Source: Mycobacterium sp. BK086 (GTDB lineage: Bacteria; Actinomycetota; Actinomycetes; Mycobacteriales; Mycobacteriaceae). From it: a stretch of 64,000 nt of DNA. Below are positions 33,718 to 41,894 of this stretch, in pieces. The stretch is taken from positions 62,001 to 126,000 of the forward strand of contig SNWL01000003.1 of assembly GCA_004362315.1 (NCBI GenBank). The letters are read 5' to 3'. The position numbers and the translations under genes were made by a program. The notes beneath the pieces were generated by a model. The model saw only the letters and a program-made list of their open reading frames with translations, searched no databases and had not been told where the DNA came from. Each line of letters begins with the position of its first letter. The first letter of the stretch is position 1.

Positions 33718-35254
33718 TCACAGACTCATCTCGATAGATCCGACTCTCCCCGCTGGGTCGCAGTTTTCGTTGGGTGTGCGAGACGAATTCGCTGCCATCG
33801 TCGATCAAGAAATCAGCACCTTCGATGTCCCGGGCCGGATCGTCGCCGCGGTGGCCGCCGCCTCTACCGTGACCGACGCGGCAGCTGCCGCGATCGACGG
33901 TCTCGTCGGACCGGCTGTCGAAGACGCCATCACCGGCATTCTGGCCAACCCGGACTCGGACCTGACGAATTTCCTTGACGTCCGCTATGCCCCGTTCTCG
34001 CTGGCTGCGACGATCGGGAACGGCACCGACACCACCTACTACGTCACGCACAACGCATTCGATGACATCCTGGTACAGCTCAAGCTGGTCGCGACCGGCG
34101 AGCTAATCGGGGCCAAGGTGGTGGCGCTATCCGAGGCGGTCACACAGATCACCTTCCAGAACCCTCCGGCGACGAACTCGATCCGTGTGTTGCTGCAGCC
34201 CATCGGGAGCCTCGTCGCGGTTGAGGACACCACGCCACCCACTGCGCCGACCAGCGTTGTCGCCAGCGGCATCACCGGCAGCTCTGTGACGCTTACATGG
34301 GGAGCCTCAACCGACGCCGTCGGCATCGTGTTCTACTCGGTGTACCGGGCCCCAGGCTCGGGCGCCAGTTTCGGCTCGGCAACAATGATCGGCTCCAACG
34401 GCGTCACGCGGGCGTTCGCCGACACCACGGTGGCCAAGGCCACCGCGTACACCTACTTCGTAACCGCAACCGACTTCAGCCTCAACGAAAGCCTGCCGTC
34501 GAGCGGAATCAACGCCACCACCCCGGCCGCGGTCGGCACCGACCCGTCGACCCATCTGTCGTTGGTGTCGAACTTCGACGCCGCCCACATGGGCACGACA
34601 TACTCCGACGGCGCCGCTATCGGATCCTGGTCCCCGACTGCCGGCGGGTCCAAGACCGACCCCCTGGTGCAGGCCACCGCTGCCTCCAAGCCGATGTTCA
34701 TCGCGAATGCGGTCAACAGCCTGCCGGCGGCCGACTTCGACGGCGGCGACCTTCTCAAGGTCGATGCGGCGTCGTGGTCGATCAACAAGGGCGTCATCTA
34801 CGGCGTCGTCCGGGCCGACACTCTCGCTTCGGTCGGATCAGCGAAGAACGCCATGATGTACGGCACCTACGGCACGGGGGGCAGCTACCGCTACATCGCG
34901 TCGCTGCCGTCATCGTTGTTCGGCCTGGGGCTGGGTAATTCGGGCGGCCAAGCGACCACGACAGTCGCGATCAACACCTGGTATGCGATTGTCGCCAAAT
35001 TCATGGGCGGCACAACGGGTTACAAGTTGTGGCTCAATAACATCACGTCTGTCCCGACAGCAACATCGTCTGCCGGCGTCGCTATGAGCGGGTCGGTGAA
35101 CTCGTTCTGGTTGGGCGCGAACGCCGCTGGCTTCTTCTGGGACGGCCGCATCGCCCAGGCCGGTGTCCTGAACTGCGACATCAACGAGGTGTCCGACACC
35201 GAGTGCGGCGAGATCTGCCGATTCCTCGCTGACAAGTTCGCGATCGCCGTCTAG
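33704..35254 (+). CDS. FN3 plus LamG/concanavalin-like tail or adhesin protein
   Basis: A 516-residue protein. ATG 33704 (MAKADHRLISIDPTLPAGSQ) follows a textbook AGGAGG, so the longer frame is rejected. Residues ~1-165 resemble phage tail-attachment segments. About 175-265 is a fibronectin type III domain (TPPTAPTSVVASGITGSSVT, YTYFVTATDFSLNES). About 270-510 is a jelly-roll (LSLVSNFDAAHMGTTYSDGA, INTWYAIVAKFMGGTTGYKL). No signal peptide, consistent with a virion component that binds a cell-surface sugar or protein rather than an exported host protein. Confidence 0.78.
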   Translation: MAKADHRLISIDPTLPAGSQFSLGVRDEFAAIVDQEISTFDVPGRIVAAVAAASTVTDAAAAAIDGLVGPAVEDAITGILANPDSDLTNFLDVRYAPFSLAATIGNGTDTTYYVTHNAFDDILVQLKLVATGELIGAKVVALSEAVTQITFQNPPATNSIRVLLQPIGSLVAVEDTTPPTAPTSVVASGITGSSVTLTWGASTDAVGIVFYSVYRAPGSGASFGSATMIGSNGVTRAFADTTVAKATAYTYFVTATDFSLNESLPSSGINATTPAAVGTDPSTHLSLVSNFDAAHMGTTYSDGAAIGSWSPTAGGSKTDPLVQATAASKPMFIANAVNSLPAADFDGGDLLKVDAASWSINKGVIYGVVRADTLASVGSAKNAMMYGTYGTGGSYRYIASLPSSLFGLGLGNSGGQATTTVAINTWYAIVAKFMGGTTGYKLWLNNITSVPTATSSAGVAMSGSVNSFWLGANAAGFFWDGRIAQAGVLNCDINEVSDTECGEICRFLADKFAIAV

Positions 35255-35267
35255 GGAAGGCTGACAC

Positions 35268-36122
35268 ATGCGATACCTAGGGCCCACGGCCGCGAACCCC
35301 GATGACCTGATGATCAAGAGCGAGGTCCAGGCGCTTATCGCGGCCGGCAGCGGTTCAAGCGGCGCGGCGGCGTTCGGGATCCAGTACGGCGAGACCCGGG
35401 CGATGGCCCGATTTCTGCTGTCCCTTGGGCTGATCAACTCCCTCGCTGTGCCGGTCGTGTTCGCGGGTGACAGCATCACCCGGGGGTACAAGTCCGGGTC
35501 CACCATCGCGACCAAGCCGTACGTGACACGGTTCTACGATCGCCTTGTCGCGGCGTTCCCCAAGGACACCGGCAGCCACCCAGCATTGTCGGTGACGACG
35601 TCGCCGGGCGCCTATGGGACGCTGTCGGCCGGGATCAACCTGTTCAACTGCGGCATCTCGTCGACCAAGTCCGATGACTACTTCAACTCGACGATGCGCA
35701 CCGCCGTCGGCGCGACAAACCCGCGCGCGGTGTTCCACAACGTCGGTACCAACGACTACCGCTACTACGGCATCCCAGTCTCGACGTTCAAGACCAATGT
35801 GCAAGGCGTGATCTCGGATCTGAAGTCCAAGATCGCCGGGCCGTGTGTCCACGTACTGCTGCACCACTACGGCACCATCACCTGCCAGCCAGGGATGCCT
35901 GTCGCGCCGTGGTCGGACTACGGGCAAGCGAAGCGAGAGATCGCAGCCGCCGACCCCGACAACGTAGCGTTTATCGACATGTCCGGCATGTTCTCCTCCA
36001 TCGGCGTCCAGCTCGCCGGCGGCGACCCATTGAGCCTCCTGTCGGACAACGTCCACCCCACCGACGACGGTCACCTGGCGCTCGGCGACGCGGTCTACAT
36101 GGCCGCGCTGGGCGGACCGTAG
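35268..36122 (+). CDS. SGNH/GDSL hydrolase with tail-protein N-terminus
   Basis: A 284-residue protein with AGGGAAGG ahead of ATG 35268. The N-terminus MRYLGPTAANPDDLMIKSEV is the short lead typical of actinophage minor tail proteins. The esterase domain has block I VVFAGDSITRG (Ser69), an Asn block (NCGIS), block III VGTNDY (160-164) and block V SDNVHPTDDGH (Asp260, His263), so the Ser-His-Asp triad is intact. It probably de-esterifies cell-envelope lipids or glycans during adsorption (inference). It is the last rightward gene of this module. Confidence 0.85.
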   Translation: MRYLGPTAANPDDLMIKSEVQALIAAGSGSSGAAAFGIQYGETRAMARFLLSLGLINSLAVPVVFAGDSITRGYKSGSTIATKPYVTRFYDRLVAAFPKDTGSHPALSVTTSPGAYGTLSAGINLFNCGISSTKSDDYFNSTMRTAVGATNPRAVFHNVGTNDYRYYGIPVSTFKTNVQGVISDLKSKIAGPCVHVLLHHYGTITCQPGMPVAPWSDYGQAKREIAAADPDNVAFIDMSGMFSSIGVQLAGGDPLSLLSDNVHPTDDGHLALGDAVYMAALGGP

Positions 36123-36150
36123 TCTCACACCGCCAGTTTCCTAGGACGAC

Positions 36151-36807
36151 CTAGCTGCCGAATGCGGCTGCGATCGCCAGCTGGATTGGTGACGTTGCGA
36201 TGGCAAGTGCGGCTTCTCGCGCGAACGGCCACATCATGGTCTTCAGTTTGTCTTTCCACCGGTCTTGTCTGGAGCTGGCCGCGGTTGCTCGAACCATCGC
36301 GGCGAGAAGGCGCTCGATTGCCTCTTGGAGGTCGAATTCACCGACGGCGTCGTAGTTCCTGATGCACCACTCCACATGCGCGAGCACCTGTTTGACGTGC
36401 CGTCGGAGCGATGCATCAGTGATTGAGTCGTCCTCGTCGAGGAGTTCACGGACGCCGTTGACGTAGGTTTGCACCGCATCCAGACCGCCGTCCTGCAGCT
36501 TCTCTACCACTCCGTTGAGCCGGTCGCCGAGGTGGTCCAGGTTCTCGAGTGCCGCGTCATCGATATGAAAATGAGTGGTCTGGGTCTGCCACTCGTGCGG
36601 ATTATGGAGCGTCAGACCTACCCATTTGTCGTAGTACTTCCTGTACAAGGCCGTCCGCAGGCCAGCGTCGTCCATCACGTCGAGGAGCTCGGAGATCGCG
36701 TCAAGGTGCCGGACCGCGATCCGCTGCTCGTCTGGATCGGCATTGTGGCCCTTGTTCGCCCGCCACCGGGTCAAGGTTCCGTACAGCAGCTCGGCAGGAT
36801 TGGCCAT
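36151..36807 (-). CDS. Unknown helical protein, 218 aa
   Basis: The start is set at ATG 36807 (MANPAELLYGTLTRWRANKG); TACGAT ends 6 nt upstream and there is no ribosome site, so a leaderless mRNA is likely. The body is helical and charged (QRIAVRHLDAISELLDVMDD, AYRKYYDKWVGLTLHNP-type region). It ends with a hydrophobic segment, FAREAALAIATSPIQLAIAA. The family is unknown to me. It sits in the cargo part of the island, opposite to the tail module. Confidence 0.65.
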   Translation of the reverse strand: MANPAELLYGTLTRWRANKGHNADPDEQRIAVRHLDAISELLDVMDDAGLRTALYRKYYDKWVGLTLHNPHEWQTQTTHFHIDDAALENLDHLGDRLNGVVEKLQDGGLDAVQTYVNGVRELLDEDDSITDASLRRHVKQVLAHVEWCIRNYDAVGEFDLQEAIERLLAAMVRATAASSRQDRWKDKLKTMMWPFAREAALAIATSPIQLAIAAAFGS

Positions 36808-36910
36808 CGTTGGATCGTAAGCAAACCCCGCTCGAAACTGGGGGAAGGGCCGCCCACGACACCGAGCAAGGTGCCAGCCCATCACGCCACGGGCTTGTAC
36901 GCCCGACACT

Positions 36911-37408
36911 TCACCGACGCCAGCGCCTGAGTCGTCGACGGAGGAAGACAGTCCGGAACCGCTGGACTAGATCCCGGTGAAGATCATCGAGATTCGGCAC
37001 CAGACGCTCCTCGGCCTCAGTGATCGGCCCCTCTCGCGGGTCTGCGTACGCCGCTCGGGCATCCGCGTCCCGATGCGCGACGTAGATCGCTTCGGCTTTC
37101 TCCGCAACACCGCCGTCCAGCAGACGAAACTGCTGGACAAGTAGCTCCATCTGCCAAAGCTTCTCGCTAGCCCTGACTGGCCGATCCGGGCCGCGGTAAC
37201 CCATCATGAACGACTCCGTGTAGTCCATCAGCTCGCTCTGACGCTCGGTCGACAACGCCAGAAAGCTGGCCGTCAGCTTCCATAACTCGCCGCGCCGCCA
37301 CTGCTCGACGTCCCGCCGACCAGTCCGTGACTGCGTGTAGAGCACCCCGAACACGCTGACCGCGACCGCCAGCCCCGAGATCGCGATTGCCACCCAGGCC
37401 GGAACCAT
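36911..37408 (-). CDS. Single-pass membrane protein, 165 aa
   Basis: ATG 37408. The N-terminal helix VPAWVAIAISGLAVAVSVFG spans the membrane. A basic RTGRRDVEQWRRGELWK follows, then a helical cytoplasmic domain (FLALSTERQSELMDYTESFM...MELLVQQFRLLDGG) and a very basic end RRRLRRWRR. This membrane anchor plus helical bundle layout is common for small unknown actinobacterial proteins. No function can be given. It diverges from the DUF2510 gene over a 126-bp region. Confidence 0.65.
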   Translation of the reverse strand: MVPAWVAIAISGLAVAVSVFGVLYTQSRTGRRDVEQWRRGELWKLTASFLALSTERQSELMDYTESFMMGYRGPDRPVRASEKLWQMELLVQQFRLLDGGVAEKAEAIYVAHRDADARAAYADPREGPITEAEERLVPNLDDLHRDLVQRFRTVFLRRRLRRWRR

Positions 37409-37534
37409 CAGGCCACACTAATCAGCACCCTGCGCGACCTCCCAGCCTGCCCTAGGTGCTTCGAGCGCGATCCTCCGCGCAGTTTTCGACGACGGCGTAA
37501 CCTCCCTGCTCACAGGAAACTGGCAGGGGGGCGA

Positions 37535-38092
37535 ATGACGCAGCCGGGGTGGTATCCCGACCCAGCGGGCGGGAATGGCCAGCGTTACTGGGATGGCCAC
37601 GCTTGGGGGCCGGTCGCACCCGTTACGTCGCCAGCGCCGGTGGTGACCGTCCAGAACCGGTCACGCCACGGATGCCTCATCAGCCTCATTGCGGTCCCCG
37701 TCTTGTTCTTCGGCGGATGCGCCGCCCTACTCGCCATCGGTGGCTCGTCGTCACACGAAGACAAGACCAGCAGCAGCTCGTCGACCCGCAGCTACGTCTC
37801 TACCCCAACGCCCCGTCGGACCGGCACGTCGACCCCGAGTAGCGGTGACAGAGCCGACACCGTGTTCATCACCACCCTCGACATGTTCGACGTGCCCTAC
37901 CGCACCAAGTCGGGCGCCATCGAGAAGGCCAAATCGCTCTGCCTCTGGTACAGCGCGAACAACGCATTCTTCGAGGACGGGGCACTCCAGGTCTTGAAGG
38001 AAAATCCCGGCTTCACCGTGGCAGATGCCGGCCATTTCGCTGGCGCGGCCACATCCGCGTACTGCCCACGGTTCGGACCTGACGAAAACTGA
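37535..38092 (+). CDS. DUF2510-TM-DUF732 protein
   Basis: A 185-residue protein with AGGGGGG upstream. The N-terminus PGWYPDPAGGNGQRYWDGHAW is DUF2510. A transmembrane helix follows (CLISLIAVPVLFFGGCAALL), then a Ser/Thr/Pro linker. The extracytoplasmic DUF732 domain follows (~105-180; DTVFITTLDMFDVPYRTKSG, with paired Cys in SLCLWYS and AYCPRF). DUF732 proteins are abundant in mycobacteria and in mycobacteriophages; the role is unknown. The topology places DUF2510 in the cytoplasm and DUF732 outside. Confidence 0.85.
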   Translation: MTQPGWYPDPAGGNGQRYWDGHAWGPVAPVTSPAPVVTVQNRSRHGCLISLIAVPVLFFGGCAALLAIGGSSSHEDKTSSSSSTRSYVSTPTPRRTGTSTPSSGDRADTVFITTLDMFDVPYRTKSGAIEKAKSLCLWYSANNAFFEDGALQVLKENPGFTVADAGHFAGAATSAYCPRFGPDEN

Positions 38093-38235
38093 TGCGCCGA
38101 CTTGTCGGCCTCTCATGGCACTCGCAGGCGCGAGAGCCCTGAGGTTGATTGCCCCTTGCTCGGTCCCCGCGCGGGTGGGCAGGAGATGATTGCCGACTCT
38201 CCAGCCCACGCCCCCAATTCGTATAGTGGCCATCC

Positions 38236-39480
38236 ATGACGGTCGGGGCATTCGCCGGTGTGCCACTTCAGGACGCCGCCGATCGTTGGAGAGCGGGCGC
38301 GGTGTTCCTCCTGCGCAAACCCGCCTCGGGCGACGCGGTGGTTGAGTTGAACGGTTGGACGACGACCGTGGTCGCCGGAGTGCGGGCAGTGGTCTCCTGC
38401 GGTCTGTCGACCGCGACCGACCACGCAGGCGTTTTCTCGGATGCGCTCCAAGCAGCAAATCACGGTTTGGACTACATGTCGGCGACCGGAAAGACGCACA
38501 GCCTGATTGACAATGCGCCGGGCGATTGCATTGTGTGGTGGCCCAATTCGACTGGCGGCTGTGTCATGCGCGCGTCGATCGTCTTTTCGATTCACGGGCT
38601 CGAAGTCAACTTCAGCGCGACTGTCACCGACGCTGCAGGAATTGTGCGGCCTCCGCCGCCGGCTCCAACACCCGTCGCGCGCGACGTGTTTCGATTCATG
38701 CGCATGGCGAAGACATCGCCTGACCTATTCGATGCGTACCGGAATCTCTTTCTTGCACTTGAATACCTGCTCGACGATATTCACCCCCACCAGGAGGGTG
38801 GAGAGGGGCAATGGTTCAAAGCCGCGTTGGCGGTGGCAGACGCGCTAATACCTGTATCGAGGCTTGCGCCAGCCGATGAAGCGGATCCGATCGAGTGGGT
38901 ATATCAGAACGTATACGGCGATGAGCGATCGGGTCTGATGCATGCCAAGCAGCGACGGGGTTACCTGCTACCTCAGGACGCGGCCAGCCGGGCCGGCCTG
39001 ACCACGTCCATGGAAACGCTGTGGCGATACGTCCGGGACCTCGTGGAAGCCCATCTCAACGTGCGATCAGGCGAGACACGATGGTCCGCCTACGGCTGGG
39101 CCGCTCAGATCGACCCCGTTTTGCAGCAGCTCGTTGTGTTCGTTTCAGACGACGAGACGCCCCTTACTGACTCCCCCTCGCCGCCGCCAACCCTTAAAGA
39201 GACGTCAACGACCATCGAACAACAGCCAGGCGCGCCTGCGGCTGACCCTGACGACCCGATGACGCGACGCATTTCGGGATCCTGGGCCGCCCAAGATCTA
39301 CGCGGCATCCAGAGCATCCGGCGTATCGGCACAAAGGAGCCCGGCGTGGGCTCGGTTGCGACGGCGTGGTCCGAACTCATCGGCCCGCTACAGCTGGGCG
39401 ATTCGGTAGCAAGGTTTGAAGTGGTCTCGGGAATCCGGTGCGTCAGCAGGAACGGCCCACCGGCACTGTTCTCGTCGTGA
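38236..39480 (+). CDS. Unknown 414-aa cargo protein with HEPN-like motif
   Basis: ATG 38236. Residues ~1-140 form a beta-rich domain. About 150-300 is a helical bundle: FDAYRNLFLALEYLLDDIHP, then IEWVYQNVYGDERSGLMHAK, and ETLWRYVRDLVEAHLNVR. Arg231 and His236 give the R-x4-H spacing of HEPN ribonucleases, placed between helices as in that fold. The C-terminal ~110 residues are Pro/Thr linker plus a short beta region. HEPN proteins are frequent in anti-phage and toxin systems; this assignment is from motif and helical context only. No partner antitoxin gene is obvious. Confidence 0.6.
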   Translation: MTVGAFAGVPLQDAADRWRAGAVFLLRKPASGDAVVELNGWTTTVVAGVRAVVSCGLSTATDHAGVFSDALQAANHGLDYMSATGKTHSLIDNAPGDCIVWWPNSTGGCVMRASIVFSIHGLEVNFSATVTDAAGIVRPPPPAPTPVARDVFRFMRMAKTSPDLFDAYRNLFLALEYLLDDIHPHQEGGEGQWFKAALAVADALIPVSRLAPADEADPIEWVYQNVYGDERSGLMHAKQRRGYLLPQDAASRAGLTTSMETLWRYVRDLVEAHLNVRSGETRWSAYGWAAQIDPVLQQLVVFVSDDETPLTDSPSPPPTLKETSTTIEQQPGAPAADPDDPMTRRISGSWAAQDLRGIQSIRRIGTKEPGVGSVATAWSELIGPLQLGDSVARFEVVSGIRCVSRNGPPALFSS

Positions 39481-39484
39481 GTTT

Positions 39485-40609
39485 TCACTCGAATGGGTTA
39501 AGCCGGTCGATCGCCTCCACGCGTCGCTTGTCCGTGACGCCGGTATACAACGCTGTCGTGCTGAGGCGGGCGTGGCGCAGCAGGGTTTGAACAGTTCTGA
39601 TGTCGACGCCTGTCTCGAGCATGGACGTCGCGAACCAGGACCGGAGCTTGTGGGGCGAGCCTGATATACCGGCACGCTGCATCGCCAGTGTGATGACGTG
39701 GGTTACGGACTTGCTGTGGACGTGCTTACCGGGCCTCGTCGAATTGGCCGGAAACCAGTAGCCGCTGTTGGGCATCGAGGCCGCGGCCTCGACAAGTAGC
39801 GGATGCAGGGGAATCGTTGCCGTCACACTGCCCTTGCCTCTGACCCGCAGGATCCGGCGATTGAGGTCTATGTCCTCGCCTCGGAATTTCGCTATCTCGT
39901 GGACCCTCAGTCCCGCCAGCGCGGCCAAGAGGATCATCACGCGCGTGCGCTTGTACATGCTCGCCTCGGCCACCAACTTGCGCACATCCTCCGTCGACGC
40001 AGGCAGCGGCTCGCTGCGCGGTTCGCGCGGAGCAATCAGGCTTTCGGTGACGTGGGTGCCACCCTGCATTTTCCACCAGCGGAAGAAGCCGTTGATGTGG
40101 CGGTAGTAGATCGCACGTGTTGCAGGGCCGAACTGCGGGCCAGCCAAGAACTGCGAGACGTCGTGCGGCGAACACGCGTCAATTGTTGTTCCTGCCTGCG
40201 TCTCCAGTCGGCGCAGCGTCGACAGGCTGTCTGTGATCCAACGCTGTGACCGGCCGGCTCCCCGGAGCTGTGTTTCGTAACGAGTCAGCAGCTCGATCCC
40301 ACGTTCTGCTGCATTCGTGCGTGTCGACTTCTCGTCTCGCAAGGTGGTGACGCTGCCAAAGTCATCCACCGTGGAAAACGGCTGCCCGCAAGCGTTGCAA
40401 GCCAGGCTGCCGCCCGCGGCGAATAGTGCGCGAGCAGTTCGCCGGCGCCAATCCTTCAGATGTTCAACGCAGACTGGCCCTCCGCCGCACCCGTGCTGAT
40501 CGAGATGTGAATGCGCGATTTTGCCGCACCGGCCGGTGGCAACTCGCATATCGCAGGTGATCCGGTCGAAGGCGACCACATTCTCGTCGGCGTTCATCAC
40601 GGTGGTCAT
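39485..40609 (-). CDS. Tyrosine recombinase with N-terminal Cys/His-rich domain
   Basis: A 374-residue protein. ATG 40609 has GGAGGA at ideal spacing; the longer open frame reads through upstream repeats and is rejected. Residues ~19-74 carry Cys19, Cys28, His33, His35, His39, Cys41, Cys47, His50, Cys71 and Cys74, enough for two zinc sites. A SAM-like core-binding domain follows (~100-195), then the catalytic domain with Arg235 (LAGLRVHEIA), Lys259, His320/Arg323 (HKLRSWFAT), His346 and Tyr355. All catalytic residues are present. It may be the integrase of a second, nested element or an accessory resolvase. Confidence 0.88.
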   Translation of the reverse strand: MTTVMNADENVVAFDRITCDMRVATGRCGKIAHSHLDQHGCGGGPVCVEHLKDWRRRTARALFAAGGSLACNACGQPFSTVDDFGSVTTLRDEKSTRTNAAERGIELLTRYETQLRGAGRSQRWITDSLSTLRRLETQAGTTIDACSPHDVSQFLAGPQFGPATRAIYYRHINGFFRWWKMQGGTHVTESLIAPREPRSEPLPASTEDVRKLVAEASMYKRTRVMILLAALAGLRVHEIAKFRGEDIDLNRRILRVRGKGSVTATIPLHPLLVEAAASMPNSGYWFPANSTRPGKHVHSKSVTHVITLAMQRAGISGSPHKLRSWFATSMLETGVDIRTVQTLLRHARLSTTALYTGVTDKRRVEAIDRLNPFE

Positions 40610-40725
40610 AGTGTCCTCCGCTATCGAAGTTGAGCGAGACATCCAGAGATTGCAGGCTAACTCGAAAGATAACGAATTATCAAGCCTCACAGTATCTTTC
40701 GCAGAAGAGACAACTTTCCGCAAAT

Positions 40726-40782
40726 GCACGAAATGTCCAGCGAGGCACGAAATGTCCACATACGCACGAAATGTCCACATGC
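40726..40782. repeat. Three perfect 19-bp-period direct repeats upstream of the second recombinase
   Basis: GCACGAAATGTCCA occurs at 40726, 40745 and 40764, spaced exactly 19 bp, with variable 5-bp tails. They lie 117-173 bp upstream of the recombinase start, in the gap 40610-40817. On the transcribed strand they read TGGACATTTCGTGC. Equal spacing near two helical turns suggests cooperative binding of one protein: a repressor operator or recombinase arm sites. Confidence 0.85.
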
Positions 40783-40817
40783 GCAGCAGAGCGTGTTTCC
40801 GAGGGCGGAGGGATTCG

Positions 40818-41357
40818 TCAGGCCCACAGGCCAAGGAGAGTTCCAGCGGCGGAGATCAAGACGCCGACTCCCGCAACACGTAGATCAACGGCCTGATGAT
40901 CGTCGAGCTCATAGCGCAGGTCAGTGATTTGCGCGCTCACGCCGGCAACTGCGGATTCAAACGCGGCCTTGGCCGCCTCCCTGCTCGCATCAATGTCACG
41001 ACCGAGCGTCACCAGGCGTTGATTCACTGAACTGAATTGCTGGGGCAGGGTCTGGACGTACGCCTCCAGCCGAGCGAGCCGCTCAGTCACAGTGAGTGAC
41101 GCGTCTGGTGCGGAGTCGACTCGCACATCGGGCGTTCCCATCACGGACTGCGCCTGGGCCGACGTCGGCGTGACTACCTGATCTTGTCCCTTGTGTAGCC
41201 AGCTGCGGAGCCTTGCGCGGTGGCGGCGCCCCCACTCGGTCAGCCGCTCTTTCCAGGCTCGGACGCGCCCATACGCCGCCAACAGCCCGAACGCCGTGAC
41301 CATTGCTCCGGCGAGCTGCAGGAAGATCCCCACCATGCCGACCGCAGAGAGGTTCAC
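40818..41357 (-). CDS. Membrane protein with central coiled coil, 179 aa
   Basis: The start is taken as GTG 41357 (VNLSAVGMVGIFLQLAGAMV) because the upstream TTG at 41405 adds a Pro-rich segment with no ribosome site. There is one transmembrane helix at the N-terminus and one at the C-terminus (VAGVGVLISAAGTLLGLWA). Between them are a basic stretch (RRHRARLRSWLHKG) and a coiled coil (SLTVTERLARLEAYVQTLPQ, DIDASREAAKAAFESAVAG). Function unknown; phage proteins with this shape include superinfection-exclusion and holin-like proteins, but there is no evidence for either here. Confidence 0.6.
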   Translation of the reverse strand: MNLSAVGMVGIFLQLAGAMVTAFGLLAAYGRVRAWKERLTEWGRRHRARLRSWLHKGQDQVVTPTSAQAQSVMGTPDVRVDSAPDASLTVTERLARLEAYVQTLPQQFSSVNQRLVTLGRDIDASREAAKAAFESAVAGVSAQITDLRYELDDHQAVDLRVAGVGVLISAAGTLLGLWA

Positions 41358-41530
41358 GCCCGCCAGCGTAGAAGTCCAAATCGGATCGGGCTGGGGAAGC
41401 GGCAATCATCCCCAGCCCGCCCGTCGGGACCGAGCAAGGGACTAGCGAGCTCGGGCACCGTGCCCGTTGAGTATGCGGCGAGGTACCGACAATCCCGCCC
41501 TCTGGGCACAATCGTTCGACCTGTCCTACC

Positions 41531-41562
41531 GGGTCGGGGGTTCGAGTCCCCTTAGCTCCCCA
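41531..41562 (+). other. tRNA-like 3' fragment
   Basis: GGGGG-TTCGAGT-CCCCT folds as a canonical T arm and is followed by TAGCTCC, as a 3' acceptor strand would be, but no matching 5' half (GGAGCTA) is found nearby. It is not related to the CAA tRNA. Such 3' halves mark attachment sites of elements that use another tRNA gene. It lies in the 537-bp stretch 41358-41894, which otherwise holds only the right att core. Confidence 0.55.
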
Positions 41563-41723
41563 GTTGGACGAACCTGCGGACCTCGAACAGGTGGCCGATT
41601 GGCTGCGTTCTGGCTGCAACCACTCGGAATCTGGATTGATCTCGTGTGATCCAACGTTAGGGCGATTGCACAGCTCGCCGCCGGTGTTCGGCCCCTCGCG
41701 CAGGTCAGGGTGAATGCTCCATT

Positions 41724-41749
41724 TGAGTTCGAATCTCACCGAGGGCACC
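41724..41749. repeat. attR core, 26 bp
   Basis: Exact copy of 25705-25730. The base after it is A, so the right-hand side preserves the ACCA end that the tRNA had before integration. In the left copy the following base is G. This is direct evidence for site-specific insertion at the tRNA. Confidence 0.92.
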
Positions 41750-41894
41750 ACGAAAGGTCAGACCGGAGCGCATTCTCATCGTGGCAGAGAGTGCACCGAT
41801 CAGTCGCGCGGTATGACCGAAGAGTTCCTCTCCGCTGGGGACTGTGTAGACGTATGACCACGCGGATGTACTACGCGCTGGGAGCGCACCTGGC

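Larger units (their letters stand above)
25731..41749. mobile_element. tRNA-integrated prophage-like/satellite element, ~16 kb
   Basis: Bounded by the 26-bp direct repeats. Left part (25.7-30.6 kb): integrase, unknown regulator-like protein, excisionase, Cys-cluster protein, RepA-like ATPase with iteron-like repeats, acidic protein, terminase-small-like protein. Middle (31.0-36.1 kb): coupled unknown proteins, M41-like peptidase, FN3/LamG protein, SGNH esterase. Right (36.1-41.4 kb): membrane and unknown proteins, HEPN-like candidate, second tyrosine recombinase. No portal, large terminase, protease/capsid pair, tape measure or lysin is recognisable, so it is defective, a satellite needing a helper, or a composite. 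A more decayed att-like copy at 42887 suggests an older insertion further right. Confidence 0.85.

Noticed and set aside
40726..40782. CRISPR array from the 19-bp-period repeats
   Set aside because: The spacers would be 5 bp; the arrangement fits protein-binding sites.
39485..40834. Longer N-terminus of the second recombinase
   Set aside because: It would translate the direct repeats; ATG 40609 has a strong GGAGGA site.
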